This document shows, one piece after another, positions 37,607 through 49,234 of a stretch of DNA of 64,000 bases (position 1 is the first letter of the stretch; each line of letters opens with the position of its first letter). Below the pieces are notes generated by a model. It had not been told where the DNA came from and made no database searches. It saw nothing but the letters and a program-made list of their open reading frames with translations. The translations under genes and the position numbers were made by a program. Origin of the DNA: Diaphorobacter limosus (lineage in GTDB: Bacteria; Pseudomonadota; Gammaproteobacteria; Burkholderiales; Burkholderiaceae_C); NCBI RefSeq assembly GCF_033100095.1, contig NZ_CP136921.1, forward strand, positions 1,148,501-1,212,500, given 5' to 3'.

Positions 37607-38005
37607 ATGCGCACCACCCTGACCCTGCTCGCCGCTCTTTTTTTCACTCCGGTAGCCCTGGCGCAATCCGCCCCGGTCACCACGGCCAGCGGCGTGGTCT
37701 ATGAATCCCTTCACGACGGCACAGGCATCAGCCCCAAGGCCGGCGACACGGTCAAGGTGCATTACCGCGGCATCGCCGCCGACGGCAAGGAAATCGACAG
37801 CTCCTACAAACGCGGGGAGCCGGCCGAGTTCCCGGTCAACCGCGTCATTCCCTGCTGGCGCGAGGGCCTGCAGCTCATGAAGGAGGGCGGCAAGGCCAAG
37901 CTCTCCTGCCCGCCCGCAACCACCTATGGCATGCGCGGCTCCAGCGCCCTGATCCCCTCCAACACCACTATGCAGTTCGAGATCGAGCTGCTGTCGGTGC
38001 GCTGA
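37607..38005 (+). CDS. FKBP-type peptidyl-prolyl isomerase, exported
   Basis: A 132-residue protein with a signal peptide (about 1-19, ending VALAQ) and one FKBP domain (GDTVKVHYRGIAADGKEIDSS, then FPVNRVIPCWREGLQLMKEG, and the end LIPSNTTMQFEIELLSVR). It helps fold periplasmic proteins by cis-trans isomerisation of proline bonds. The residues YGMRGS before LIPSNTT match the family YG..G loop. It starts at ATG 37607 just after the terminator. Confidence 0.9.
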   Translation: MRTTLTLLAALFFTPVALAQSAPVTTASGVVYESLHDGTGISPKAGDTVKVHYRGIAADGKEIDSSYKRGEPAEFPVNRVIPCWREGLQLMKEGGKAKLSCPPATTYGMRGSSALIPSNTTMQFEIELLSVR

Positions 38006-38028
38006 CAGCCCATCGAGCCGCAGCCGCC

Positions 38029-40192
<2,164 letters not shown>

Positions 40193-40203
<11 letters not shown>

Positions 40204-40861
40204 CGCCCCCTCGGGCCTGTCCTGTGTGCATGCCGACGACGACCTGCTGGTGCTGGACAAGCCCCCCGGCCTGCTGTGCGTGCCCGGCCGCGGGCCGGAC
40301 AAGCAGGATTGCCTGAGCACCCGCGCCCAGGCGCTTTGGAGCGACGCACTCATCGTGCACCGACTGGACCAGCCCACCTCGGGCCTGGTGCTGATGGCGC
40401 GCGGCCTGCCCATGCAGCGCGCGCTGAGCAGGATCTTTGCCGAGCGCCGCGTGCACAAGCGCTACCAGGCCGTGGTGGCCGGCCTGCCGCAACCCGATGA
40501 CACGGCCGATGACGAAGGCTGGAGCGCCATCGCCCTGCCGATTGCCGCCGACTGGGAGCGCCGGCCGCTGCGTGTGGTGGATGCACAGCGCGGCCAGCCC
40601 AGCCTCACGCGCTGGCGGGTGCTGGACGTCGACCGGGCTTTGGGCTGCACGCGCCTGGAGCTCGAACCCGTCACCGGCCGCACGCACCAGCTGCGCGTGC
40701 ATCTGGCGGCGCTGGGCCACCCGATACTCGGCGACATGCTCTACGCCAACGCCGCGCAACAGGCAAGCGCGCCGCGCCTGCTGCTGCACGCCTGCACGCT
40801 GGAATTTGCCCATCCCCTGCATGGGCGCCGGTGCAGCTACATCTCGGCAGCGCCATTTTGA
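40193..40861 (+). CDS. RluA-family RNA pseudouridine synthase
   Basis: A 222-residue pseudouridine synthase. The catalytic aspartate is in IVHRLDQPTSGLVLMA. The substrate-contact motif is KRYQAVVAG, and the end of the domain is PVTGRTHQLRVHLAALGHPILGD. It acts on rRNA and/or tRNA uridine; RluA itself targets 23S U746 and tRNA U32, and the specificity here is inferred. No S4 domain is present. It starts at ATG 40193, inside the end of the kinase gene. Confidence 0.88.
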
Positions 40862-40894
40862 GAATGCGGCGCGCCTGACCGTTACCATGCAGGG

Positions 40895-41677
40895 ATGACA
40901 CAACAGCTCTTCATCCTCACCGGCGCCTCGCGCGGCATGGGACTGGCCATGGCCCAGCAGCTGCTGCAACCCGGCCACACCCTGATCTGCATGGCGCGCA
41001 ACAGCAATTCCCAGCTGACCGCTGCCGTGCCCGCCGGCGCCATGCTGGAGCAATGGACCGTCGATCTGTCCGAGCCCGCACCCGCGGCCCAGCAGCTGCA
41101 TGCCTGGCTGGCCGGGCAAAGCGCCGGGCGCTACGCCAGCGCCACGCTGATCAACAACGCCGGCGTGATCCCGCGCATTGCGCCGCTGTCGGCCTGCGCC
41201 AGCGCGCAGGACATGGCCGACCAGGCGCGCGCGCTGCGCGTCGGGCTGGAGGCGCCCATGCTGCTCACGGCCGCCTTCCTGGGCGCCACGGAGGGCTGGG
41301 GCGCCCCGCCGCACGCCGTTGCACGCAAGGTGCTCAACATTTCCTCGGGCCTGGGCCGGCGCGCCATGGCCTCGCAGGCGGCCTACTGCGCGGCCAAGGC
41401 CGGTATGGACCATTTCACGCGCTGCCTGGCGCTGGACGAGGCCGCCAAGGCGCATGGCGCCAGCGTCTGCTCGCTGGCGCCCGGCGTCATCGACACCGAC
41501 ATGCAGATCCAGCTGCGCGGCGCCAGCGCGGCCGACTTTCCCGACGTGCAGAACTTTGCCGCCCTCAAATCCGGTGGCATGCTGACCACACCCGCTGCCG
41601 CGGCCGCCCGCGTGCTGGCCTGGCTGGAGCGCGCCGACTTCGGCAGCAATCCGGTGGCCGACGTGCGCGACGCTTAA
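40895..41677 (+). CDS. Short-chain dehydrogenase/reductase (sepiapterin reductase-like)
   Basis: A 260-residue SDR. The cofactor motif is TGASRGMG (residues 9-16). NNAG is in LINNAGVI, the catalytic serine is in LNISSGLG, and tyrosine/lysine are in YCAAKAG. The longer loop (GATEGWGAPPHAVAR) and PGVIDTDMQIQLR fit the sepiapterin reductase-like group. It oxidises or reduces an alcohol/carbonyl with NADP(H); the substrate is unknown. The start is ATG 40895. Confidence 0.82.
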   Translation: MTQQLFILTGASRGMGLAMAQQLLQPGHTLICMARNSNSQLTAAVPAGAMLEQWTVDLSEPAPAAQQLHAWLAGQSAGRYASATLINNAGVIPRIAPLSACASAQDMADQARALRVGLEAPMLLTAAFLGATEGWGAPPHAVARKVLNISSGLGRRAMASQAAYCAAKAGMDHFTRCLALDEAAKAHGASVCSLAPGVIDTDMQIQLRGASAADFPDVQNFAALKSGGMLTTPAAAAARVLAWLERADFGSNPVADVRDA

Positions 41678-41760
41678 GAGATAAATTACTATATTTTTTG
41701 TAGCTATTGACGCGTACCCCCTGGGCGTAAAAGCCCTTTTCAACCTGAAACCTTCCACTA
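41678..41760. repeat. Dispersed repeat-like spacer before bktB
   Basis: aaattactatattttttgtagctattgacgcgtacccc then ctgggcgtaaaagccc. The opening part closely matches the unit at 14240 (aattactacactttttatagct). The hairpin half is degraded. It ends about ten bases before the bktB ribosome site, AGGAGAG. Confidence 0.55.
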
Positions 41761-41772
41761 CAGGAGAGAACC

Positions 41773-42957
41773 ATGACCCGTGAAGTTGTCGTTGTCAGCG
41801 GTGTGCGCACCGCCATCGGAACCTTTGGCGGCGCGCTGAAGGACACCCCCACCGTCGATCTCGGCGCGCTGGTGGTCAAGGAGGCGCTGGCGCGCGCCGG
41901 CGTGGAGGGCAAGGACGTGGGCCATGTGGTCTTCGGCCATGTGGTGAACACCGAGCCGCGCGACATGTACCTCTCGCGCGTGGCGGCCATCAACGGCGGC
42001 TGCCAGAAAGAGACGCCGGCCATGAACGTCAACCGCCTGTGCGGCTCGGGCCTGCAGGCCATCGTCAGCGCCAGCCAGGGCATCCTGCTGGGCGACTACG
42101 ACATCGCCATCGGCGGCGGCGCCGAGAACATGAGCCGCGCCCCCTATGCCAGCCTGGCCACGCGCTTTGGCGCGCGCATGGGCGACAGCAAGATGGTGGA
42201 CATGATGGTCGGCGCGCTGCACGACCCCTTCCACACCATCCACATGGGCGTGACGGCCGAGAACGTCGCCGCCGAGCATGGCATCACGCGCGAGATGCAG
42301 GACGCGCTGGCGCTGGAGAGCCACCGCCGCGCCGAGGTCGCCTGGGCCGAGGGCCGCTTCAAGGACCAGATCGTCCCGGTGATGCTCAAGAGCCGCAAGG
42401 GCGAGGTGGCGTTTGACAAGGACGAGCATTTCCGCCCCGGCGCCAAGCTGGAGGACTTCCAGAAGATGAAGGCCGTGTTCCTGAAGGAGAACGGCACCGT
42501 CACCGCCGGCAATGCCAGCGGCATCAACGACGCCGCCGCCGCCGTGCTGCTGATGGAGGCCGGCGCCGCCAAGGCGCGCGGCGCCAAGCCGCTGGCGCGC
42601 CTGGTGGGCTACGCCCACGCCGGCGTCGAGCCCAAGACCATGGGCATTGGCCCGGTGCCGGCCACACAGCAACTGCTGCAAAAGCTGGGCATGAAGATCG
42701 ACCAGATGGACGTGATCGAGGCCAACGAAGCCTTCGCCGCCCAGGCCTGCGCCGTCACCAAGGGCCTGGGCGCCGACCCGGCCAAGGTCAACCCCAATGG
42801 CTCGGGCATCTCGCTGGGCCACCCCATCGGCGCCACGGGCGCGCTGATCACCGTCAAGGCGCTGTACGAGCTGCAGCGCATCCAGGGCCGCTACGCCCTG
42901 GTGACCATGTGCATCGGCGGCGGCCAGGGCATCGCCGCAGTCTTTGAGCGCATGTGA
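41773..42957 (+). CDS. bktB: Beta-ketothiolase BktB
   Basis: A 394-residue thiolase that condenses or cleaves acyl-CoA and acetyl-CoA. Nucleophile C90 is in NRLCGSGLQA, the histidine in SLGHPIGATGA, and the second cysteine in CIGGGQGIA. Over its length it resembles Ralstonia BktB, which accepts longer ketoacyl-CoA (MTREVVVVSGVRTAIGTFGG at the start). It probably serves polyhydroxyalkanoate or fatty-acid metabolism. ATG 41773 follows AGGAGAGAACC. A strong bidirectional hairpin follows. Confidence 0.92.
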   Translation: MTREVVVVSGVRTAIGTFGGALKDTPTVDLGALVVKEALARAGVEGKDVGHVVFGHVVNTEPRDMYLSRVAAINGGCQKETPAMNVNRLCGSGLQAIVSASQGILLGDYDIAIGGGAENMSRAPYASLATRFGARMGDSKMVDMMVGALHDPFHTIHMGVTAENVAAEHGITREMQDALALESHRRAEVAWAEGRFKDQIVPVMLKSRKGEVAFDKDEHFRPGAKLEDFQKMKAVFLKENGTVTAGNASGINDAAAAVLLMEAGAAKARGAKPLARLVGYAHAGVEPKTMGIGPVPATQQLLQKLGMKIDQMDVIEANEAFAAQACAVTKGLGADPAKVNPNGSGISLGHPIGATGALITVKALYELQRIQGRYALVTMCIGGGQGIAAVFERM

Positions 42958-42969
42958 TGACCCGCCCCA

Positions 42970-42996
42970 TATAGCTACAACTAAAGTAGCTATCAG
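42970..42996. repeat. Short repeat fragment after bktB
   Basis: tatagctacaactaaagtagctatcag, an inverted pair of tagcta units (tagctac ... gtagcta), a truncated member of the dispersed family, directly before the terminator hairpin. Confidence 0.45.
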
Positions 42997-43028
42997 CGCC
43001 CGCTGGACAAGCGCCAGCGGGCGTTTTT
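42997..43028 (+). terminator. Terminator between bktB and nnrS-like gene
   Basis: CGCCCGCTGG-acaagcg-CCAGCGGGCG followed by TTTTTA, a ten-base perfect stem. It also reaches the 3' end of the convergent nnrS-like gene. Confidence 0.8.
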
Positions 43029-43036
43029 ATTGAATA

Positions 43037-44293
43037 TCACGAAGTCGTGATACCGGCGCAACCACTGGCACCATCGGCGCGCGGACGCCAGAACACCGGC
43101 AGCATATGCGCGCTCTGCAGCAAGAAGGCCGCGCCCCACAGCAGCGCCGCCGCGCCCATCATGGCCGGCGCCTGCCCGGCATAGGCGCCCACGCGCAGCA
43201 GCGCGCTGGCGCCCAGCAGCAGGGCGCCCAGCGGCACCCAGGGGCGAGCACCCTTCTCCAGTCCGCTGTGCGTGTAGCCGGCAATGCAGATCACGACGTA
43301 GATGCTGAGCCCGAGCACGCCCGTGGTCAGCAGGTGCAGGCCGGCGTTGGGGCTGAAGGCACCTGTCAGCACGGCCACGCCGATGAGCGCGTAGCCGCCT
43401 GCCATCAACAGGTACACGGCGTACAGCATCAACGGCCAGCGCCGCAGCAGCGGCCGCCCCACATGCCAGTCGTTCAGCAGATTCAGCAGGGCGCAGGCCG
43501 CCGCCAGCGCCAGCCAGCCGCTGACCGGCCCACCCGCCTGCCAGAACTCGGCCAGCATGAACAGGCCTATGGTCAGCAGCGCCAGCTTGCGTCTTGGCGG
43601 CCGCGCCAGGTAGGGCGCCAGCTCCTCGCCCTGGCGCGCGGCCAGCTCGTCGATGCTGGCGTTGACGATGCTCATCGAGATGCGGCTCATGGCCACCACC
43701 ACCAGGGCCATGAAGACGCCCACCAGCACATGCAGCCAGCGCGCCGGCGAGATGCCCCGCAGCGCGTCGAAGTACAAGGCCGCGACCACCGCGGCCAGCG
43801 CCAGCAGCGTCCATAAGAACGACAGATGGCGCCTGTCCGGGTCGCGCCACAGGCGCGGCGCCAGCAAGGCCATCAAACCGGCCAGCAGGCCCAGGTGGGC
43901 CAGCGCCGACAGCGCCAGCGCCGGGCCCGACCACCAGCCGCTGAACCAGAAGGCCAGCCGCCCCAGCAGCCACAGCAGCACCAGCTGGCGCACGGGCCCG
44001 GCCGCGAATGGTGGCGTGCCGGTGAACTCAGGCACCGCCGTGAGCACGAAGCCGGCCAGAGCCGCCAGCACAAAACCCAGCAGCAGCTCATGCGCATGCC
44101 AGACAAAGGGGCCGCCCGGCACCACGGGCAGCGGCCAGCCCAGCAGCAAAAAACCGCCCCACAGCCCCATCAGCAACCAGGCCGACAGCATGGCCAGCGC
44201 AAAGAACGGGCGAAACGGGCACAGCCACAGGGGGTGGGCGAGCGACCAGGGCGTGGGGCGCGGCGCCATTGCCATTGCCAGCGGCGCCGTCAC
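43037..44293 (-). CDS. nnrS: NnrS-family membrane protein
   Basis: About 418 residues with twelve hydrophobic segments. Typical NnrS features are LCPFRPFFALAMLSAWL, VWHAHELLLGFVLAALAGFVLTAVPEFTG (conserved WHAHE) and GYTHSGLEKGARPW. NnrS is a heme- and copper-containing membrane protein linked to nitric-oxide and nitrosative stress. GTG 44293 overlaps the ATPase stop as GTGA with GAGG upstream and is preferred; ATG 44308 and ATG 44275 are other options. It is the last gene of a cluster with an ABC transporter and a TonB receptor remnant. Confidence 0.85.
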   Translation of the reverse strand: MTAPLAMAMAPRPTPWSLAHPLWLCPFRPFFALAMLSAWLLMGLWGGFLLLGWPLPVVPGGPFVWHAHELLLGFVLAALAGFVLTAVPEFTGTPPFAAGPVRQLVLLWLLGRLAFWFSGWWSGPALALSALAHLGLLAGLMALLAPRLWRDPDRRHLSFLWTLLALAAVVAALYFDALRGISPARWLHVLVGVFMALVVVAMSRISMSIVNASIDELAARQGEELAPYLARPPRRKLALLTIGLFMLAEFWQAGGPVSGWLALAAACALLNLLNDWHVGRPLLRRWPLMLYAVYLLMAGGYALIGVAVLTGAFSPNAGLHLLTTGVLGLSIYVVICIAGYTHSGLEKGARPWVPLGALLLGASALLRVGAYAGQAPAMMGAAALLWGAAFLLQSAHMLPVFWRPRADGASGCAGITTS

Positions 44294-45150
44294 AGCGCCA
44301 CCTCGCAACCGTCGCCGGCGATGCGCGCCTGGCCGCCCACGGCCACGCCGGTGCCTGGGTCGGCGGGGGAATGTGCGTCGGCGGGCGACACCCCATGGGC
44401 CAGCGGCGGCAGGTCGAACGCCGCGCGCACCGCCGGCTGCGCCAGCAGCCGCGCCGTCTGGCGGTGCACCCAGGCGTCGTCCCGGCGCGCGGCGGGCTGG
44501 GCCAGATCCAGACGCCAGCGCAGACGCGCGGGCGTTCCGGCCAGCACCAGCACCTGGTCGGCCAGCGCCACGGCCTCCATCACGTCGTGCGTGATCATCA
44601 GCACGGCCAGCGGCCGGCGCTGCTGCTCGGCCAGCAGCAGGCGGTGCGTCTGCTGCCTCATGCCGATATCGAGCGCGGAGAACGGCTCGTCGAGCAGCAG
44701 CAGGTCGGGCTCCAGCACCAGCGCGCGCGCCAGCGCCACGCGGCTTTGCATGCCGCCCGAGAGCTGCGGCGGAAACTGCGCCAGCGCCAGCTCATCGAGC
44801 CCCATGGCCCGGCCCATGGCATGCGCGGCCTGCAGGCGCGCGCCACGCGCCATGCCGCGCGCCTTCAGGCCGAGGGCAATGTTGTCCAGCGCGCTCTTCC
44901 AGGGCAACAGGTGCGGCTGCTGGAACAGCATGGTGGTGCGCGCAAAGCCGTTGGCGATGCGCCCGTCACGCAGCGTCAGCAGGCCGGCGCACAGGTGCAG
45001 CAGCGTGCTCTTGCCGCTGCCCGAGGGGCCGACCAGCGCCAGCGTGCGGCCGGCCGGCAGATGCAGGTGGATGTCTTCGAGCACGGCGCGCGGGCCGAAG
45101 GCATGCGCCAGGCCGCTCACGCGCAGCTCGGGGCTGGGCTGTGCCGTCAT
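44290..45150 (-). CDS. ABC transporter ATPase (NitT/TauT-like)
   Basis: A 286-residue ABC ATPase. Walker A is GPSGSGKSTL, the Q-loop is MLFQQPHLLPWKSALDNI, the signature is LSGGMQSRVALARAL, Walker B is LLLLDEPFSALD, and the H-loop is MITHDVME. This is the NitT/TauT subfamily, used for nitrate, sulphonates, thiamine precursors and others. ATG 45150 overlaps the permease stop. A Gly/Ala/Pro-rich tail of about 30 residues lies after the domain. Confidence 0.87.
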   Translation of the reverse strand: MTAQPSPELRVSGLAHAFGPRAVLEDIHLHLPAGRTLALVGPSGSGKSTLLHLCAGLLTLRDGRIANGFARTTMLFQQPHLLPWKSALDNIALGLKARGMARGARLQAAHAMGRAMGLDELALAQFPPQLSGGMQSRVALARALVLEPDLLLLDEPFSALDIGMRQQTHRLLLAEQQRRPLAVLMITHDVMEAVALADQVLVLAGTPARLRWRLDLAQPAARRDDAWVHRQTARLLAQPAVRAAFDLPPLAHGVSPADAHSPADPGTGVAVGGQARIAGDGCEVAL

Positions 45151-45959
45151 GCGCGCTCCTCGGCCGTGCCAGCGCTGTCGCGCCAGCGTTCGATCTCGCG
45201 CTTGATGGGCTCCAGCAGCAGGTATTCCAGCGCCAGCAACACCAGCACCACAGCTCCTATCCAGGCCAGCGTCGCCGCCATGTCCAGCTGTGCGCGGCTG
45301 GTGGCCAGCTCGGCGCCAACGCCCGTGTCGGACGACAGCAGCTCGGCCATCACCACCACCTTCCAGCTGCTGCCCAGCGCGACGATCCAGGCCGGGAACA
45401 GGTAGGACACCACATGCGGCAGGTACACGTCGAGCACGCGCATATGCCAGGGCAACCGATAGGCGCGCGCCAGGTCGCGCCAGTGGCGCTCCAGCGTGCG
45501 CGCGCCCTGCATGCCGCCGACAAAGACCACCGGCAGGCAGGCAATGAACACGGTGAACACCGGCGTGCCATCGCCGCTGCCGAACCACAGCATGGCCAGC
45601 ACCAGCCAGGCGATGGGCGGCGTGCCCAGCAGCACCGTGATCCAGGGGCGCGCCATCATCGACGCCGTCATCGACATGCCGGCGGCCACGCCCAGCAGGC
45701 TGCCGGCCAGCACCGCCAGCGCCAGCCCGATGAAGGCGCGCCTGGCCGTCACCGCCAGCGCCGGCCACAGCTCGCCGCCCTGCGCCATCCACTGGCCGAG
45801 CATGTGCGCGGTCTGCAACGGCGTCGGCAGCACCAGCGGCCCGTAGGCGGCGGCCAGCGCCTCCCACAGGGCCACCAGCAGCAGCAGGCTGGCGATCGCG
45901 CCCCAGCCACCCCAGAGATAGCGCGGAATGCCCAGCAGCCAGTTGCGCAACAAGGCCAT
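45147..45959 (-). CDS. ABC transporter permease (NitT/TauT-like)
   Basis: A 270-residue binding-protein-dependent permease with about six helices. The EAA-type loop is ERHWRDLARAYRLPWHMRVLDVYLP. The N-terminus starts MALLRNWLLGIPRYLWGGWG. ATG 45959 overlaps the stop of the receptor gene (TGATGG). It pairs with the ATPase and receptor genes on each side. Confidence 0.87.
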   Translation of the reverse strand: MALLRNWLLGIPRYLWGGWGAIASLLLLVALWEALAAAYGPLVLPTPLQTAHMLGQWMAQGGELWPALAVTARRAFIGLALAVLAGSLLGVAAGMSMTASMMARPWITVLLGTPPIAWLVLAMLWFGSGDGTPVFTVFIACLPVVFVGGMQGARTLERHWRDLARAYRLPWHMRVLDVYLPHVVSYLFPAWIVALGSSWKVVVMAELLSSDTGVGAELATSRAQLDMAATLAWIGAVVLVLLALEYLLLEPIKREIERWRDSAGTAEERA

Positions 45960-47011
45960 CAGGCGCGTCCCGCGTAGAACGCGGCCGGCGGCAGCTTGCC
46001 GCCGACCAGGCCAGGCTGCCGCTCCAGCAGCTGCTGGTAGAAGAACTCCAGCTCGGCGCGCGCCTGGCTGGCGCCCACCAGGGTCATGGTGGATTGGGTC
46101 GCGCGCATGGCGTCGGCCACGCCCTCGGGCGTCAGCATCTCGACATGGCGCGCCGCCATCTCGCCGCAGGCCTCGGGCTGGGCCTGGCACCAGGCCAGCG
46201 CCTTGGCGTGCTCCTGCTCGAAGCGCGCCAGCAGCGCCGCATCGCCCTGCACCCGGCCCAGCGCCGTGATGCCGGCCTGAGGAATGCGCGGGGCGCGCCC
46301 CAGCACACGGCCCCACTCCTGTTGCAGATCGACGCTGCGGTGCAGCTCGGGGGCAATCACCTTCACCGGGAACGACTGGCTCTTGCGCAGCCCCATGGAT
46401 ACCGCCGGTTCGGCCAGCAGCGCATGGTCGGCGCGGCGCGTGATGAGCAGCTGCATGGCGTCGATGGGCGAGGCCACATAGCGCAGCCGGATGTCCTTGC
46501 CCACGGCGATGCCCTGGCGCTCGGCCAGCAGGCGAAAGAGGATGTCAGGCATGTCGCCGCGAAACGGCATCACCACTTCCTTGCCGCGAAAGTCCGCCAG
46601 GGTACGCAGGCCCGCCTCGCGCGAGACCATCCACAGCAGACCCCAGGTGCTGATGTCCAGCAGCGCCAGCGGCACGCCGCGGTTGAACAGGTTGGCCGCC
46701 ACGTTGCTGGGCATGGCAACCAGGTCGGCCGACTGCTCAATGGCCAGCGCGCGCAGCTGGTCTGGTGTCTTCCAGCTGCGAAATTCCACCTTGTCGGCGA
46801 CATCGGCCAGCGCGCCGCTGTCGGCGATGCGCATCAAGGGATAGGACACGGCGGCGAACGGGCCGGACAGCGCCAGCCTGGCACGTCGCGCCGGGGCCGC
46901 GCCGCCCGCAGGCTGCGCGCGCAGCGGCGCCGCCGCGCCCAGCATGGCGCCGGCTGCGCCAGCGATGAGCAGGCGGCGGCGTGCGTCACGATCCATGGTC
47001 TGCAGGGTCAT
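45959..47011 (-). CDS. ABC transporter substrate-binding protein (NitT/TauT-like)
   Basis: A 350-residue periplasmic binding protein with a Tat/Sec-like signal (RRRLLIAGAAGAMLGAAAPLRAQ). The family core includes IEQSADLVAMPSNVAANLFNRG and LADFRGKEVVMPFRGDMPD. Its ligand is unknown. The adjacent TonB-receptor remnant, Fur-like site and nnrS suggest metal, heme or siderophore-related uptake rather than nitrate or taurine, but this is inference. Its ATG lies only two bases from the end of the receptor gene. Confidence 0.85.
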   Translation of the reverse strand: MTLQTMDRDARRRLLIAGAAGAMLGAAAPLRAQPAGGAAPARRARLALSGPFAAVSYPLMRIADSGALADVADKVEFRSWKTPDQLRALAIEQSADLVAMPSNVAANLFNRGVPLALLDISTWGLLWMVSREAGLRTLADFRGKEVVMPFRGDMPDILFRLLAERQGIAVGKDIRLRYVASPIDAMQLLITRRADHALLAEPAVSMGLRKSQSFPVKVIAPELHRSVDLQQEWGRVLGRAPRIPQAGITALGRVQGDAALLARFEQEHAKALAWCQAQPEACGEMAARHVEMLTPEGVADAMRATQSTMTLVGASQARAELEFFYQQLLERQPGLVGGKLPPAAFYAGRA

Positions 47012-47013
47012 GC

Positions 47014-48983
47014 TCAGAATTGTCCTTCCCAGCCAATGCGCAGGCTGCGCCCGGGGGCATGGGGCTCCAGACCCGGCAAGCCCTCGGCCAGATGTTCGTG
47101 GTAGCGCTTGTCGCCCAGGTTCTTGATGGCCAGGCGCAGCGACTGGCCGCGTGCATAGCGCCAGGTGGCGCCGACATCAACCACGCCGTAGCCGGCGCTG
47201 ACATCTTCCTGGCCGCGCGTGAAGCGGGTGGCAACGCGCTTTTGCGGCCGCACCAGCAGCGCCGTCGCGTCCACCGACCAGTCCGCCAGAATGCGCCCTT
47301 CCCAGCCCAGGCGCAGGGTGTCGGCGGGCATCTGGTACAGCGGTTCGTGCAGGTCACCATTGGTGTCGCGCACCCGCGAATAGCCGGCATCCAGCCAATG
47401 GCCGGGACGCCAGCGCCAGCGCAGCGAGGCCTCCAGCCCGGTCAAGGTCGCATGCCCCAGGTTGAAGGTCTGTTTGCAGGCTGCTGCATTGGCCGCGCCG
47501 CAGGCGGCCATGGCGGCGGCGCCAGTGAGCTGCATGCCGGTGATGTGATTGGCTATGCGCGTGCGAAACGCCGACACCGCGTAGCCGAACCGCTCATCCT
47601 CGCCCTTCATGCCCAGCTCGAACTGGGTCGCCGTCTCGGGCCTGATCTGCGGACTGCCGGCCCAGTAGAAGCCGTCGTTGCGCAGCCCCGACTGGTAGCG
47701 CTCGCGCAGATCGGCGGCGCGGAAGGCGCGCGAGACATTGGCGTAGGGGCGCAGCAGCGGCGTCACCTCGTACATCACGCCCAGGCTGGCCGACGTGGCA
47801 CCGTCCGACCGATCCAGCCCCGAAGTCACGGCGCCGTTGTTCATCATCGCCGCACGCCCCTGCACGCGGTCGTGGCGCAGGCCGGCCAGCACGCTCCAGG
47901 CGCCCAGCTTGATGTCGTCCTGCAGGTACAGGCCCACGGCCTGCAGGCGGCCATCGCCAAATGGCTGCGACGGCACGTACTGCACGAACTGCGGCGGGCG
48001 CGCCATCCAGGCATCGGGGTCGGCCGTCATGCGCCAGGCGTTGATGCCGAACGACAGCAGGTGCGCCGGGTGCAGCAACCAGTCGGCGCGCGCGTCCAGG
48101 CCATCGGTGGCAAAGCTCACGTCGGTGGTGACGATGTCGCGCCCCAGCAGCCTGGCCTGGCCATAGATGCTGCGGCTCATCTCCTGGCGGTACAGGCGCA
48201 GGTCAAAATTGAGCGGCCGCTCGCCATCGCCCTGGCGGTTGTAGCCCAGCTCGTAGAGGCGGCGCGTTTGCTTGGGCGAGTGGGTGATGACGCTACCCAC
48301 CACCGGCAGCGCATGCGGCTTGATGGAACCGGGATACCACACATCGTCGTCGCGCTGCTGCTGCAGCGACAGGCGCAGCTGCTGGCCGCCGCCCAGGCGG
48401 TAGCGGTACTGGCCGATGAAGGCGCCCGATTCATAGCCGGTGTAGGCCACCTTGCCCCCGGGGGCGCGGTAGTCCTGGTAGTCGGCGAGTGACCCGCCCA
48501 GCATCAGCGCGTGGTCGCCCTGGCTGGCATTGAGCAGCGCCGCGCCGCTGGCGCCCCGGCTGGCCGAGTCATAGCCCAGGCGGGTCTTGAGGTGCAACCC
48601 GGGCTCGAAGCGCGCCTGCGGCAGGCGTACGTTGATGGCACCGCCAAGCGCCCCCGTGCCATAGAGCACCGAGGCCGGGCCCTTGACCACCTCGACCCGT
48701 TCCGCCAGGCCCAGCGACAGAAACGAGGCGATCGCTCCCGCCCGCTGCGCCGAATTCAGGCGCATGCCGTCCACCATCAGCACCACGCTGTCCTTCTGCA
48801 AGCCACGAATCACCGGGTTCTGCCCCTACGCGCCATCGAGCGACACCGATATCCCCGGCTCTCCGCGCAGCGCCTCGCCCAGGGACAGCGCCCGCTGGGC
48901 GAAAGCGGCCTGTGATCGGCATGCCCGTGCGGCTGCACCTTCCAACCTGCTTCGGTGGAGGCAAACGAGATATCTGCTGTCAT
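47014..48983 (-). pseudogene. TonB-dependent receptor, disrupted at the N-terminus
   Basis: From about 48900 down to 47014 the sequence encodes most of an outer-membrane receptor. It has the plug end (ALRGEPGISVSLDGA, then GQNPVIRGLQKDSVVLMVDG), a 22-strand-type barrel, and a C-terminal phenylalanine (IGWEGQF). A TAG stop (48826-48828) breaks the plug frame. Upstream, the signal peptide and TonB box are missing, and the first ATG (48983) reads in a different frame. The barrel (ATT after GTG 48813) is still open for about 599 residues. The receptor is therefore probably not made. A Fur-like site remains upstream. Confidence 0.75.
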
Positions 48984-49013
48984 GGAGTGGCTGATCCGAG
49001 TTGGCATCCGCCC

Positions 49014-49038
49014 ATGATAACGATAACGATTCGTATTA
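49014..49038 (-). promoter_or_regulatory. Fur-box-like site before the receptor remnant
   Basis: The top strand shows TGATAACGATAACGATTCG and TATTAA, with repeated GATAAC/GATTCG hexamers close to the Fur pattern GATAAT-GATAAT-CATTATC. It lies about 30 bases upstream of the first ATG of the receptor remnant. Confidence 0.55.
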
Positions 49039-49234
49039 ACGATGAGCCAGATCAAACCCGGTACCCAACCCGCGCCACATGACCTGCGGGCCACGCTGAT
49101 GCAGGCATCGCGTTTGGCGATGGCACGCACGCGCATGGGCAGGGCTGGCATCACGGCGACTGGGCCATCATGCTGCCCGTTATGCAGCCACCGGCCGTGG
49201 CTGGCTTTTCTCGGCTTCCCTGGAGATTTCCTTG

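Noticed and set aside
41773..42957. PhaA as the name for the second thiolase
   Set aside because: The N-terminal sequence and overall pattern are closer to Ralstonia BktB as I recall it.
43826..45205. Prophage or integrative element around the NnrS/ABC region
   Set aside because: No integrase, phage or conjugation gene, and codon use matches the rest of the window.
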